From Scytalidium lignicola (lineage: Eukaryota > Ascomycota > Leotiomycetes), in contig NCSJ02000021.1 in NCBI GenBank assembly GCA_002812745.2, positions 186,001 to 250,000 of the forward strand: 64,000 nt of DNA. Direction: 5' to 3'. The notes under the pieces were generated by a model, which worked only from the letters and a program-made list of their open reading frames with translations, did no database searches and was not told the DNA's origin. The position numbers were made by a program, and so were the translations under genes. This document shows positions 26,135 through 37,907 of this stretch, piece by piece (the first letter of the stretch is position 1; every line of letters begins with the position of its first letter).

Positions 26135-26433
26135 TGTTAGGATAACAACTTATAGAATGTTAGTGTTTAACGAGTATTAGGTCACGTGACTTATACAAGA
26201 GGTATAAAGGGTATAAGGGATATAGTCTATACTTGTTAAACTTATTAGACTTATTAACATTTATATAAGAATATACTTCTTAAGCTTTAATTAAGAACTT
26301 AGTGTTTAACTTAAATTACAACTCTACTATATATATTTGTTTACTATAATTACAAACAGTTTACTTTTACATAAACTCATCAAGAGTAACTAGACTTACC
26401 TTATGTAATTATGTTATAAGAAGTCTTATAACA
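26135..26433 (+). repeat. Putative 5' LTR of element X
   Basis: About 299 bp beginning TGTTAGGATAACAAC and ending CTTATAACA, with a TATATAAG box near 26264. Precedes the gag-like sequence. No second copy is in the window, so the boundaries rest on the terminal TG...CA and position only. Confidence 0.5.
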
Positions 26434-26497
26434 TTTGGAATATTATTATATAAAAGTAAGTTATATTAAACTTAAATAAGTATTAAACAAAGATATA

Positions 26498-28787
26498 ATG
26501 ATTAGTTTAGAAGAAAACTCTGAAAAAAAGTTTTAAAGAAAGTTCAATAAGTAAAAGCTTAAATGACAAAGTTAACTTAGAGAATAAAGCTATGAACTTA
26601 GCACAAGTAAGATTACTAATAAGATTAATAATTAAAGAACCTTCAAGAAGACCTTTATTAAGATTATTAACTTTATTACTTAAACTAAGTTCAACAATTA
26701 TTATAAACATTGTTAAAAGGTTATTAAGAGAAGAAATAAGAATAATTAAATTAAACTTCTTTTATAAAGATAAGAATAAGCTTAAAGTATACTTAGTATA
26801 AATAAGAATATATTTAATGTTAAATAAACAAGTATTTATAAACAATATATAAANGGTATTATAAGTAGTATTATACCTTAGAAGAATTATAATAAATTAA
26901 TTTCAATTATTCTTAAATNATTACTTTAACTATGTAAAAGATTTNAACTAATAAGGAAACTTGAAAATTCCTTAATAGTTATAATGAATATATAAAGGAA
27001 CTTAATAAGTTGTTTGAAAACATTAATAAAAAGAAGAATATAAAGTAATACTTTTATTATCTCAAGTAAACAAGAGTTGTCAATAATTATATTACCTTGT
27101 TCAGATAATATTCAGTTAGAATAAACTAGAATAAAAAAAGTTCTTATTATGTAATATAAGAGAAGATTAAAGGATAAGATATACAATGAATTATATTAAG
27201 GAGTACTAATCTTAAACTTGAAGACTTTAATCAATTAATATATCAAAATCNAAAAATCAATTATACAAAAAAAAAACTAAACAAGAAAAGATTATCTTAC
27301 TTTGTAAATAGAAATAATAATCAAATAAAGAAATCATAATCATAAGGAAACCTTATAGACCTTGACATAATTAAAAAAAGGAAAAATTTAGAAAAACAAG
27401 AATCAAAAGCTTAAAGGAAAAGGGAATTCATTTAGAATTAACCTTGAAAAGTTAAAAGATTNAAAAAGAAAAGAAATTATATTTTAAATGTAAACTTCTT
27501 AAGTATTTCATTAATAACTACAAGGATAAAGGAAAACAAACAACAATTATAAACATAAGCATTATAAGTATTCTTAAACAAGAGTTATTATTACTAAGTT
27601 ATAAAGAAGCTTAAACTAACATATTCAATATAAGGATTTTTAAGAACCTTAGAATATACTTAAAAAGGGATATTACTAAGGAAGTACTTAATGTTAAGGA
27701 ATAGCTTTAACTAAGAGTATATTATCAGATCAGAATCTAGTATTTAAGATATTAAAAGATTATATACCTTTTAAAAGGAAGTAATAATAAAATCTTCTAG
27801 TAAAAGACTAAGACAATTAACAAATTATATTATAATTAAGATAATTTAATATTAGTTATCAAAAGAAGTTATAAAATTATTATACTTACTTAAAGTAAAC
27901 TATAATCATAAGAAATGATATTAAGATTACTTAAGATTAGTAAATAAGACTATTTATTAAAATTTAACTAATGAATATTAGATAAGAAAACCTTTAGTTG
28001 ATTTGTTTAGAAGAAATATAACTTATTAATAAAGACTTAAGTATTTAAGCATAAGATAAGTAATAATGTCCTAAGTAAAAAGAATTTATAAGTAAAAAGT
28101 ATTAGATAAATATCAAGATTTATTATAGACTACTAAGTAAGAGTATAAGAAGAACTAGATGAGTTTTCAGATCTTGAAGTAAAAATAATAATTCTAAGTA
28201 TTAATAAGGTAAATGTTAAAGAAATTTAAGAATTAACCTTAAGAATTATAAAAAATAAAGTAAAGGAAAAGTAATAAAGAAGTTGACTATAATTATCAAA
28301 CTCAGCAAATAACTGNAAAATAAACTATTGATAATATAGAAAAAAAAGGTAATTAGAGAATTAAGACTTAAAGCTCTTAATAAGAATATATTATTTTTGA
28401 AAGTTAAAATAGTCAAACAAAAGGTTAAAGTATTAATAAATTCTAGAGTTACAAGAAATTTCATAACATTAAATATAATAATGAAATTAAATATAAATAC
28501 TTAAGTTAAAAATTATGATTATCTAATTAAACTTGTAAATAATTCTCTTATAACAAGAAATATCAAAGTAAAAATTAAACTAATAACTATAAAGGTTAAG
28601 GTTAATCATTAAGAAAAAATAATATTTAATATAACTTATATTAAGAACTTTAAGATAATCTTAAGAATATTTTAGATATAAGAAAATAATCTAAGGATTG
28701 ACTAGTAAAAAGAGATTATAAAGTTTTTATAAGATTTACTATAAAAGGTATTAACAAAAATAATAAAAGACAAAGAATCTTAAGTTA
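26498..28787 (+). pseudogene. gag and protease of element X, degraded
   Basis: 26592-26801 is open and ends FFYKDKNKLKVYL, matching the gag block of the other gypsy copies. Near 27475-27530 is a remnant nucleocapsid. About 28435-28700 is a protease: INSRVTRNFITLNII, then FNITYI and ILRIF where the family has an ILG-type motif. Interrupted at 28787 by the LTR of copy 2. Confidence 0.65.
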
Positions 28788-29130
28788 TGTTATGGGTTAT
28801 ACCTAACAAGCTGATTGGTGTAGGCTTGAGGCTCAGTACACAAAAAGTGTACATAGAGAACTTAACAATCAGGGGTCATGTGATGGAGTCTTGGGATCCC
28901 TGGAGGACTCTAGAGGACTCTAAGGACTCTAAGGGATCTAACTCTGTTTTATTATCTATATAAGCACACTGTAAGAACATAAGAGTAGACTCCTTATGTT
29001 TAACCTAAATACATTACTGGATCCTACCTTTGACTTAGTTACTTGTTTGTGTGTTATATGTTTCCACTGTCCCTGAACATTTACCTTACCCTTGGCTATC
29101 CAGTGACCTGGATAGCATAGTTTTATAACA
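28788..29130 (+). repeat. 5' LTR of gypsy copy 2
   Basis: 343 bp, TGTTATGGG ... GTTTTATAACA. TATATAAG at 28957-28964. Contains a short run of GGACTCTA-type units at about 28900-28930, a mutated form of the GGACC/GGTCC tract. Confidence 0.92.
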
Positions 29131-29149
29131 TTTTGAACATTATTTATTT

Positions 29150-30600
29150 TGATAAATCAGGATTTAGAAACAGATATACTAGTAGATAACAACAACGAAC
29201 AATAACCTGAAGAAGATTCTGAAGAAAGCTTTGAAGAAGAATCTGAAGAGGGATCTGAAGAAGGATCTGAGGAAAGTTCAGAAGATAATTCTGAGGAAGA
29301 CCAAGGTGAGAACTAGACTATCAAGGAAATTAACATCTAGGAAAAAGTATTAAAAGAAGTTGTTATGCTACTGAAGTAACTTACTAAGTCAACAGAAAGA
29401 TTAACTGTTAGAGAATCGTCAAGAACTGTAAGAAAGAGACTAGTACCTCCATTACTTAAACTTGACTTAAAACCAATTCTAGCATTAAGAACTCTAAGCT
29501 TAAACCCTGATCCAGACTCTGAACCAGAAGACAATGTTGAACAAGTTCTAATGGTGACATCCAGAGAAGTTAAAATTACTAGACTAGACTTGTTTTACGG
29601 AGACAGAAAGAAGCTGAAGGCATATCTTGCTCAGACAAGAACTTATTTAGTATTAAATGATTTCTTATTACTTGGAGATATGTATAAGGTTTTATGAGTA
29701 TCAACATACTTAAGAGGAGTAGTTAAAACTTAGTTTTAACCCTTTAAGGACAAATGGTTTGCTATGAACAGAAGAACAACAAACTAAGAAGTAATTAATA
29801 TCCTTACAAGTTAGGAAAATTATACAAGAGAACTCAAACACTTGTATGAAGATGTTAACAAGAAAAGGAACATTGAAAGACGATTAACTTACTTAAGATA
29901 AACCAAGAGCCCTAATGAATATATAATGCTTTATTGCTAGTATACAATATCAGTCAACTAAGGAGAAGAGGCATATATATACTAGTATAAGACTAGACTC
30001 AAGGACTTTATTAAAGAAGAATTATACTAACAACCTGTAGTTATTACATTTAATATTCTTGTTGATTTGTCTATCAAGATTGAAAATGAATAATATAAAA
30101 TGATCTTGGATAAGAAAGGAGGATCTTACTTCAATAGAAGAAAGACTGACAACAAAAAGGATCAAGGAGATCTTATAGAATTAAATGTTATGAAAAAGGG
30201 GAAGACCTTCAAAGGGAAAGGAAAGAAGTACTTCGAAGGAAAAAGTNAAAAAAGGGAATTCCTTTAAAATTTCCCTTAAAGAACTTGACAAGNAAAAGNA
30301 AAAAACAAGTTATATTTTAAGTATAGAATGTTTGGACACATAATCAATACTCATAAGAAGGATAACAAATCAAATACATTAGTTAAAGTTAAAGTTATAA
30401 GAATCTTAAGACTTGAGGATATCTTGTTGGAATCATTAGAAGAAGGAAGCTTAAGCTTAGAAAAGAGCTTATCAGATGAAGAAACTCTTCAGGACTCCAT
30501 GACCATGTTACATCTTGTTGTTAAGACTAATGCAGATGAAATAGCAATAATGAGAATCCTTAAGACAGACTTTGTACTTATAACAAGAACTTAACATACA
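29150..30600 (+). pseudogene. gag of gypsy copy 2, degraded
   Basis: Begins with an acidic repeat region (29205-29310) of Glu/Ser-rich units built on GAAGAAGATTCTGAAGAA-like codons, then the FYGDRKKLKAYL block at about 29600. The zinc knuckle near 30310-30360 is decayed (Tyr for Cys). The segment 30328-30594 stays open and carries the acidic tail. Two Ns near 30290 disrupt the frame. Confidence 0.78.
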
Positions 30601-31439
30601 AAATATCCTTAAGATAACAACCAAAACGAAGGTTAAGGCAGATAGAGATTAATTCCAGAAGTCAGTAGAATTTGGATGATTATACTAACAGACTTCAAGG
30701 TTATACTAACAAAACAATATCCTGTTTCTGGAGAACTATTAATCTTGAAGTACTATCTTATGATTAGTATAAGAAAGCTAAGAGGATAAGAAATCCTAGA
30801 CAGAAGCTAACTCTTTAGAATTGTATAATAAGAGGAAATGACTGTTAAAGTATATAAACTTAATATTAGAGATCTTATTCTAGTCTATAAGATTAACCTC
30901 TAGAACATTGTCTTAAAGAAAGGATCATGTGAATTCCTCTTACTAGTAAAAAGGACTTAAATCCAAGATGACTTTGACTAAATGCTTAAAGACACTTAGA
31001 TGATAATAAAAAAAAGGATTAAGCTATGTTGTATAAGGATAATATAATATACAATACAAAGGACTTCTGATGATAACCTTCTAACAAGAATGATTAAAGG
31101 CAAAAATACAGTATAAGGAAATCTAGGATCTAGGAAAATCAGTAGAACAATTGCTTAAAGCTGAATAATATCATACTTAACAAGAACAAAGAAAACCAAT
31201 AAAGATTATTGTTGAACTAGCTAACTAAGATGTAAAAACACTGCTTACAGTTAATGAATTAGAAGAAGATTTATTACCTTTAAAAGTACTTATTGTATTA
31301 TTAAGGGAAGATAAGTTAATACAAAGGATTGATCAACAATTTAACCAAGAAGTAATAATGTACCCTTTAAACTTTGTAAGAAGGATTCTTAAGGAAAGTA
31401 ATGTCTTTATTATTAAAATAAGAGAGTACTTAAGAAATG

Positions 31440-34400
31440 AAATAATAGAATAAGTACAAGATGTATATGTATTCATGAACAATAAGAGCCTTGATAGATT
31501 AAGACTAAGAAACCTTATAAAGAGATAAAGTATACTGTTTGAAGAACTTTAAGGAAATGCTAAAGATTTAGAAATCAAAGACAATATATTAGTCAATAAT
31601 GCTAAGAATGTTAATCTATACTCTATGAACAATAAGAATTCATTATACATAGATATAAAACTGTGCAAAAAGCTAGTAAAGGCCTTAATTGATTTAAGAG
31701 TTAAAAGAAACTTCATCAATGAACAAGTTATAAAATGACTTGAACTTAGTATAAGAGTCAAGGATAACAACTATCTAATATTATTAGCAAACAATACTAA
31801 GATTCAAAAGTATATTAATATTCAAACTCAAAACTTAGATATAAGATATAGTAAAAGCTATCAGGAGAAGATATCTTTTAATGTTACAAGGTTAAGAACA
31901 TATTAGGTTATATTAAGAATTGAATAAATAAGAAAGCATAATCTAATAATTGATTGAAGAACAGGTATGATTACCTTCTTAAAGGAAGAACAAGGTTCAG
32001 TGTCCTTAGGAGTTATTTATGTTGACAAGATTATGAAACATATTCTTGAAGAATATTATAAATAACTAGAGCTATTCATAGAAAGACTTAATGACTTAAC
32101 CTTACCTGAGCATAAATCATAAGATCATGAGATAAAGTTCAAAGAGAGGTTCAGACTAGTTTATAGACTAATTTATCAAATAACTCTTGCTAAGGATAAA
32201 GCAACGAAAAAATGGTTGTTCAAGAAAATGGTTCTTAGAGGTTTGTACAAAGAAGGTCATGGTGAAGTTAAGGCATTATTGCATTATGCAAAGAAAAGAG
32301 ATGATCTGTTAGGACAACCTTGTGGTGATTACAGACACTTGAATAGTAAAACTAAGAAAGACTAATACCCTTTACTGTTAATAAATTCAATGATGGACAA
32401 GCTGAAAGGAGTTGTTATATTCACTAAGCTAAACCTATGGTTAACATTTAATCTGGTTAAGATTAAAAGGAGTAATGAATGAAAAGTTGTTATTCAAACA
32501 AAATATAGATTATTTAAGTTATTAGTTATGATGTTTGGTATGACTAATGCTCTAATAATACAACAAAGAATGATGGACTGTATATTAGAAAAATATTTAG
32601 AGAAGTTCATGATGGTATACCTTAATAATATAATCATTTACTCAAAGAGTATTAAAAAAACACAAGGAGCATATTAAGCTTGTTCTAGAAGCATTGTAAG
32701 AGGCAAGATTATATTACAAACTAGTAAAAATGTAAATTCTATAAAGAACAAGTTCAATTCTTAGGACATTGTATTTCTGGAGAAAAGATAAAAACCCTTG
32801 ATAATAAGATTTAGTCAATCAAAGAATAAGAACCACCTAAGACAGTTAAGCAATTACAAAGTTTCTTAAGGTTAACTAACTACTACTGAAGATTTATAAA
32901 AGACTATTCTAAAATCTCTACACTATTAACTAAACTAACAAAGAAGGATCAAGCTTATAAATAGAATAACATTATGAGGAAAGCATTTCAAAGTATTAAG
33001 GATACCTTTATAAAAAGAAGCTTCTTAAGAATCTTTAATCCAAAAAAAAGAATAAGAATCAAAATTAATACCTCTGATGTAACATTAAGAGTTGTGTTAT
33101 TATAATCACAACAAATTAATAAATAACATTACTAGGTACTATTAGCATTTTAGTCAAGAAAGCTGAATGTTGTTAAAAGAAATTATCAAACATTAGATAA
33201 GGAAATGTTAGTTATTATAAAAGTTCTAAAGCATTAAAGAATGTATACTATTAGATCTAACAAGATAATTAATATACTTTTGGATTATTATAACCTTTAA
33301 TACTTTATAACAATTAAACAATTGAATGTTAAGCAAGCATAATAAGTAAAGAAGTTATCTAAGTATAATTTTAAGATTACTTATATTAAAGGTAAAGATA
33401 ATAAAAGAGTAAATACTTTAAGTTGGAAACCTAAGTATTTAACCAAAGAAAAAGAAAAGAGTAAACTTATATTAAAAGAAGATGAAAATGGATTCCTAAT
33501 ATACAACAAAGGATAACTTATGGCTATTATAACAATAATGAACAAATACTAAGTTGATTAAATCAAAGAAATAACTNAAAAAGAAAAGAATAGAGAATAC
33601 TTTACCAAATATAACTAAAAGTAAGTAAGAGAAAATTAAAGACATTTAGTATAAGAACAAGAGGTTATATATACTAATCAAACTAATAGAAGAATTTATT
33701 AAAAAACAATATAACCTATTATACAACAGACATATAAAAGTAGCCTGATACTATTATTAAATTAATAAGGATTATTTTATTGTAAAACTACAGTTAATAA
33801 TTAAAAAAGTAATTGTAGAATGTAAAATCTGTAAGAAGACTAAGAATCTAAGAAAGAAGCCTTGAGAATAATTACACCTTATACAAATACCTGACAATCT
33901 ATAAGAATTAATCAAATAGGATTTTATCATGAAACTACTAATTTCTACAGATTATACAATAAAGGTTAAGTATAACTTCATCTTTGTAATAACTGAACAT
34001 TATACTAAGTTTATAATCTTTAAACTGTTCAAGAAGACTTAAAGAGCAAAAGAAGTAACTGATATATTCTTACAAAGAGTAATGTCTTAGTAAAGAGTAC
34101 TAAAACAGATAATCTCAAACAAAGATACAAGATTTGTATCTAAGTTCTAAGAAACATTAACAACAAAAATAGAAGTTAAAAGGAAATTGTCAACAGTATA
34201 AAATCCACAGACTAATGGACAAACAAAATGTTTAAACATATAGTTAGAAGGATACTTAAGATGTTATGTCAATTATAATCAAGACAATTAAGTTGATTAC
34301 TTGTTAATAACAAAAATATTGTATAATAGTATACTATATAAATCAACTAAGATCACTCCATTCTATACAAATTACAAACAAGAACTAGAAAAGTTCTATA

Positions 34401-34975
34401 CTAGATTAGAATTAGAATCTATAAGTAAATCAACAGAGATTTACACAAAGCAAATAAAAGAAACATAAGAAAAGATTAAGAATTTACTTTAATATATAAA
34501 AGAAAGAATAAAGAAGTATTATAATTGTAAACGCTTAATAGAATTAATATACAAAAAAGAGGATAAAGTTTATNTTCTTAAGAAAAACATCAAAACAATA
34601 AGATTAAGTGATAAACTCAACTAAGTAAAGATAAGACTATATAAAATCAAAAAAAGTCTATAAATCTTTAACATATAAATTAAAGTTACTAACAATAGTT
34701 AAAATATATCTTGTTTTCTATGTTTTACTTCTTAAACCAACACTTGAAAATACTTAAATATTAATATTAAAGGAAGTTAATCTAGAAAGAGAATATAAAG
34801 TTAAGAAAATCATTAGCTATAAAATATATTATAAGAAATTATAATACTTAGTTAAATGAATAAGATATCCAGAGAATAAGAATAGATGAGAACTTACTTC
34901 TAATCTCACAAGTTATAAGAAGTTATTAAAGGAATATCACCAAATTCATCTTAGAATAAGTTTCCAAACGATAGA
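31440..34975 (+). pseudogene. pol of gypsy copy 2, degraded
   Basis: Protease about 31590-31740 (ALIDLRVKRNFINEQ), RT about 32130-32800 (CGDYRHLNS, IFTKLNL, FGMTNA), RNase H about 33050-33430, integrase about 33700-34520, chromodomain about 34785-34975 (KKL(Q)YLVK). Stops throughout; one N near 33579 and one near 34574. Confidence 0.85.
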
Positions 34976-35064
34976 ATCTCAAGGTTAGAGAAAAAGGGGT
35001 TAACAAGTACAATAAGTACCTTGTTTAAACTAACAAGATATAACTTTAAGCTTAGCTTAGACTA

Positions 35065-35511
35065 TTATTGCTCTTGCCTCTCTTTCTCTTCTAAGGCATC
35101 TAACTTGTTCAAAGTATTCAACTAGTAATAAACCATTTCCTCTACCCTCTTATGAAGAAACAACTGTTACTTCTTCAAGTATATAAGGCAAAAGGCAGTT
35201 TCCACTAAGAGTTAGGAGGCTTTCTCTTCTTCTAAAGCTAATCAGGTCTACTTATGCTTATAAGACTTAAAAGAAGGAATGCACAAGTATTCACTGTTGC
35301 ATTTATAACCCTTATAAGTACACTTGTTGCAATAAGAAGAGTTAAGGATCATTTTGCAAGAAAGACTCTTTTGCTCATAATAAGAACAAGGCATTACTTC
35401 AAAACCAACGTTGTTAATATACTCTGAAAGATCTAGTCTTTCTTAATGCTTTTGTGATTTTGTTTTCTCTTATAAGTTCTCCTTGTTAGAATGTGATCAT
35501 TTAAGTAGTAT
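35065..35511 (-). pseudogene. antisense ORF of gypsy copy 2: Zn-cluster plus predicted coiled coil, RIP-broken
   Basis: 149 codons in one minus-strand frame from 35511 to a TAA at 35065. The initiator position is ATA where the other copies have ATG, a G-to-A change. Cys at residues 42, 52, 61, 64 and 71 and Tyr at 45 (35299-35388) give C-x2-Y-x6-C-x8-C-x2-C-x6-C, read as CSYYEQKSLSC then CNKCTYKGYKC. This copy retains the second half of the motif that copy 1 lost. The sequence between the cysteines differs strongly from copies 1 and 3 while spacing is identical. The C-terminal part ends LDALEEKERQEQ, like the other copies. Internal stops at codons 5, 14 and 23 and later. Confidence 0.72.
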
Positions 35512-35601
35512 AATAAAAGGAAGAAAGGAGTTAATAAGCAATAAAGATTGTTCATAATGATAATTAAGTGTCAAGGTAACATTAGTGCAAAAAGGGGATA
35601 A

Positions 35602-35951
35602 TGTTACAAGTTTAACCAAACAAGTTAATTAGTGTAAGCCTAAGGCTTAGTACATAACAAGTATATACAGAGAACTTAACAATTAAAGGTTATATGATTA
35701 AAGATCATTAAATCATTAGATCTTATAATCCAGGATAGATTAAGGGATTTTATAATCTTACAATCTAACTATGTTTCATTATCTATATAAGTATACTATA
35801 AGAACATAAGAATAGACTCCTTATATTCAATCTAAATACATTACTAAATCCTACCCTTGACTTAGTTGCCTATATCATATGTTTTTATTGTCCTTGAACA
35901 TCTACCTTACCCTTGGCTATTTAGTAACCTGGATAACATAGTTTTGTAACA
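35602..35951 (+). repeat. 3' LTR of gypsy copy 2
   Basis: 350 bp, TGTTACAAG ... GTTTTGTAACA, TATATAAG at 35784-35791. Directly preceded by the polypurine tract. The tract of GGACC units is almost erased by mutation (GATCATTAAATC-like), unlike in copy 3. Confidence 0.92.
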
Positions 35952-37150
35952 TAAGGATAACCTTATTAAATATAAAGTTAGATTTGAATATTGTATATTA
36001 TTACCTCTTATCAGACAAAGTAATGAAGGAGGTTAGTTAATACTTAGTAATAAGATAACTTTATAGATAAAATGTTCTTATTTATAAAACTTTAAATATT
36101 ATAACTTATATTATTAATAGTTAAAGACTTAAGAGGATAAAGTATTATAACTTTATAATAGTTAAGTTTAATAAATATGAAATTGTATTAAAAAAAGTTA
36201 TAATATGATAATGTAAAGTTATAAGTTATCTATTATAAAGAAGACATTTAAGTATTTCCTCTTTAAGAGTAATATTTATTATTGATTATTATAAAAAGAC
36301 AACTTCAAAAAGTTAATTGTATAATTAAGTATATTATAGTTTTAGTTAAAATAATCTTTACTCCTTTAGATGTATAAGAGGATATTAATAAAGAAGTTAG
36401 TAAAATGTAACTTGTGATATTATTAGAATATAATGATTACTTGAATATCTTTAATATAGACTTAATTAGAATTCTACCTTCTTATACCTTTTTAAAGTAT
36501 TATATTAACTTAGAAGAAGGATAAACTCTATCTTAAAGACTTATTTATACTTTAGTTGAATATAAGTTTATAATACTTTGTGATTATTTAGAAGTTGTTA
36601 TACAAAAAGGATGAATCTAACCCTTGATCAGTTTAATAAGAGCTTTTATATTATTTATACTTAAGTTAAAAAGTAAGTTATAACTTTACATTGATTATTA
36701 AGGATTAAACAAGATTATTAAGAAAAACTACATTGTATTACTCTTAATTTCAGAAATCATTAGTTGATTATTTAAGGTTAAATACTTTATTAAGTTGGAT
36801 TTGAAAGATGTTTATTACTAAATACATATTTATAAAGGAGATAAGTAGAAGACAATGTTTAGAACTAAGTATAAACACTTTGAATATCTTGTTATACCAT
36901 TTGGACTTTTGAATGTACTAATTACTTTCTAGATATATATTAACTAAGTATTAATAGGTTTAATTGATATCATTTGTATTATATACCTTGATAATATCTT
37001 GATTTACACAGAGGATAAGGAGTTATATATATAAGTTGTTTATAATGTATTAACTAGGTTATAATAATAAAGTTTTTATGTAAACTTAGAGAAATGTATA
37101 TTTTATTCTTAAACAATTACCTTTTTAAGCTTTATGATTATTCTTGAAGG
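35952..37150 (+). pseudogene. Reverse transcriptase of element X (right half)
   Basis: Translation from about 36690 gives GLNKII, then LDLKDVYY, TMFRTKYKHFEYLVIPFGL and YLDNILIYTED, the palm motifs of a classic Ty3/gypsy RT; the catalytic YLDD has become YLDN (GAT/GAC to AAT). This RT is clearly different from that of copies 1-3. It breaks off at about 37150 into simple repeat. Confidence 0.75.
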
Positions 37151-37160
37151 CATGAGTATA

Positions 37161-37172
37161 AAGAAAGAACGA

Positions 37173-37204
<32 letters not shown>

Positions 37205-37236
37205 AAAGAAAGAAAGAAAGAAAGAAAGAAAGAAAA
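37161..37236. repeat. GAAA microsatellite
   Basis: About 76 bp of GAAA units with one GAAC and one extra A. It separates the truncated element X from normal-GC sequence, exactly at the composition boundary. Confidence 0.95.
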
Positions 37237-37757
37237 TTAGAACACTTTGTCAAGTTCCCCCACAGCAAGTTTGATAGACAAGTCTCCTCCTTAAAGCGGC
37301 TGATGTCCTTTCCCTCAAATTGTTTGCGCCAGTTGCACTGGCAGGATAATAGACGAAATAATGGTGGCGTACAGTTAAATTACTACAATAATGGACATAA
37401 GATATTAATCACGCGAGATACAGAGAAACCCACAGCCTAAAAGAATAGAGCGTTCTCATTGTCCGACTTGCAAACATCTATTCAGGAAAAAAGACTACCC
37501 AAAAGTAATTGTCGAATTGTTCCCAAACAAAAGCCCTACCAGCTACTGCGTAAGCATAATATTTGACAAAATTACAGGTGGCGAGTAGGTGGTAACAGAG
37601 TTCATCCGATCCGTAGGATTTTGAACGCCCATTTACCCGCTTATTGCCAGGTGCATATATATTACTGTAATAAATAGGTATCTAGACCTATACATAGATA
37701 TAGGAGACCATAGAAGGGGATGACCTTGTCAATTCTTCGATCTTCACTAAAGCCACA
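37237..37757. other. Intergenic, 3' of MFS transporter
   Basis: No coding region or repeat recognised. GC content is that of the gene island. Confidence 0.5.
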
Positions 37758-37907
37758 TCACTTCTCACTCGGCGCATGAGTCTCCTCAACTTCAACATTA
37801 TTGAACTTCAACCTGTCACCTCTATCTAGCACACTAGCTGTCCCTATCTTGGGCATATCTCGAGCAATACTGACAACCTGGAAGATGTTCTTACTGTCTA
37901 AGAAGAT

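Larger units (their letters stand above)
28788..35951 (+). mobile_element. Full-length chromoviral Ty3/gypsy element, copy 2
   Basis: 7164 bp with LTRs at 28788-29130 and 35602-35951. The same layout as copies 1 and 3 is complete here: gag, protease, RT, RNase H, integrase, chromodomain, antisense ORF, polypurine tract (AAAAAGGGGATA at 35589-35600), LTR. Heavily RIP-mutated. No clean 5 bp target duplication is visible (AGTTA left, TAAGG right). Confidence 0.93.
26135..37150 (+). mobile_element. Old Ty3/gypsy element X, split by gypsy copy 2 and truncated
   Basis: The left half (26135-28787) has an LTR, gag and protease. The right half (35952-37150) has the reverse transcriptase of a classic gypsy type. 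The two halves are in pol order on the same strand, with 7.2 kb of copy 2 between them, so copy 2 inserted into X. The right end breaks at a GAAA microsatellite within the RT, so RNase H, integrase and the 3' LTR are missing. Extremely AT rich with many stops. Confidence 0.75.

Noticed and set aside
28783..35956. 5 bp target duplication for gypsy copy 2
   Set aside because: Flanks AGTTA and TAAGG do not match, even allowing RIP-type changes; the same is true for copy 3 (TTATC / TTTCA).
37161..37236. CRISPR-like or regulatory array
   Set aside because: It is a plain 4 bp microsatellite without spacers.
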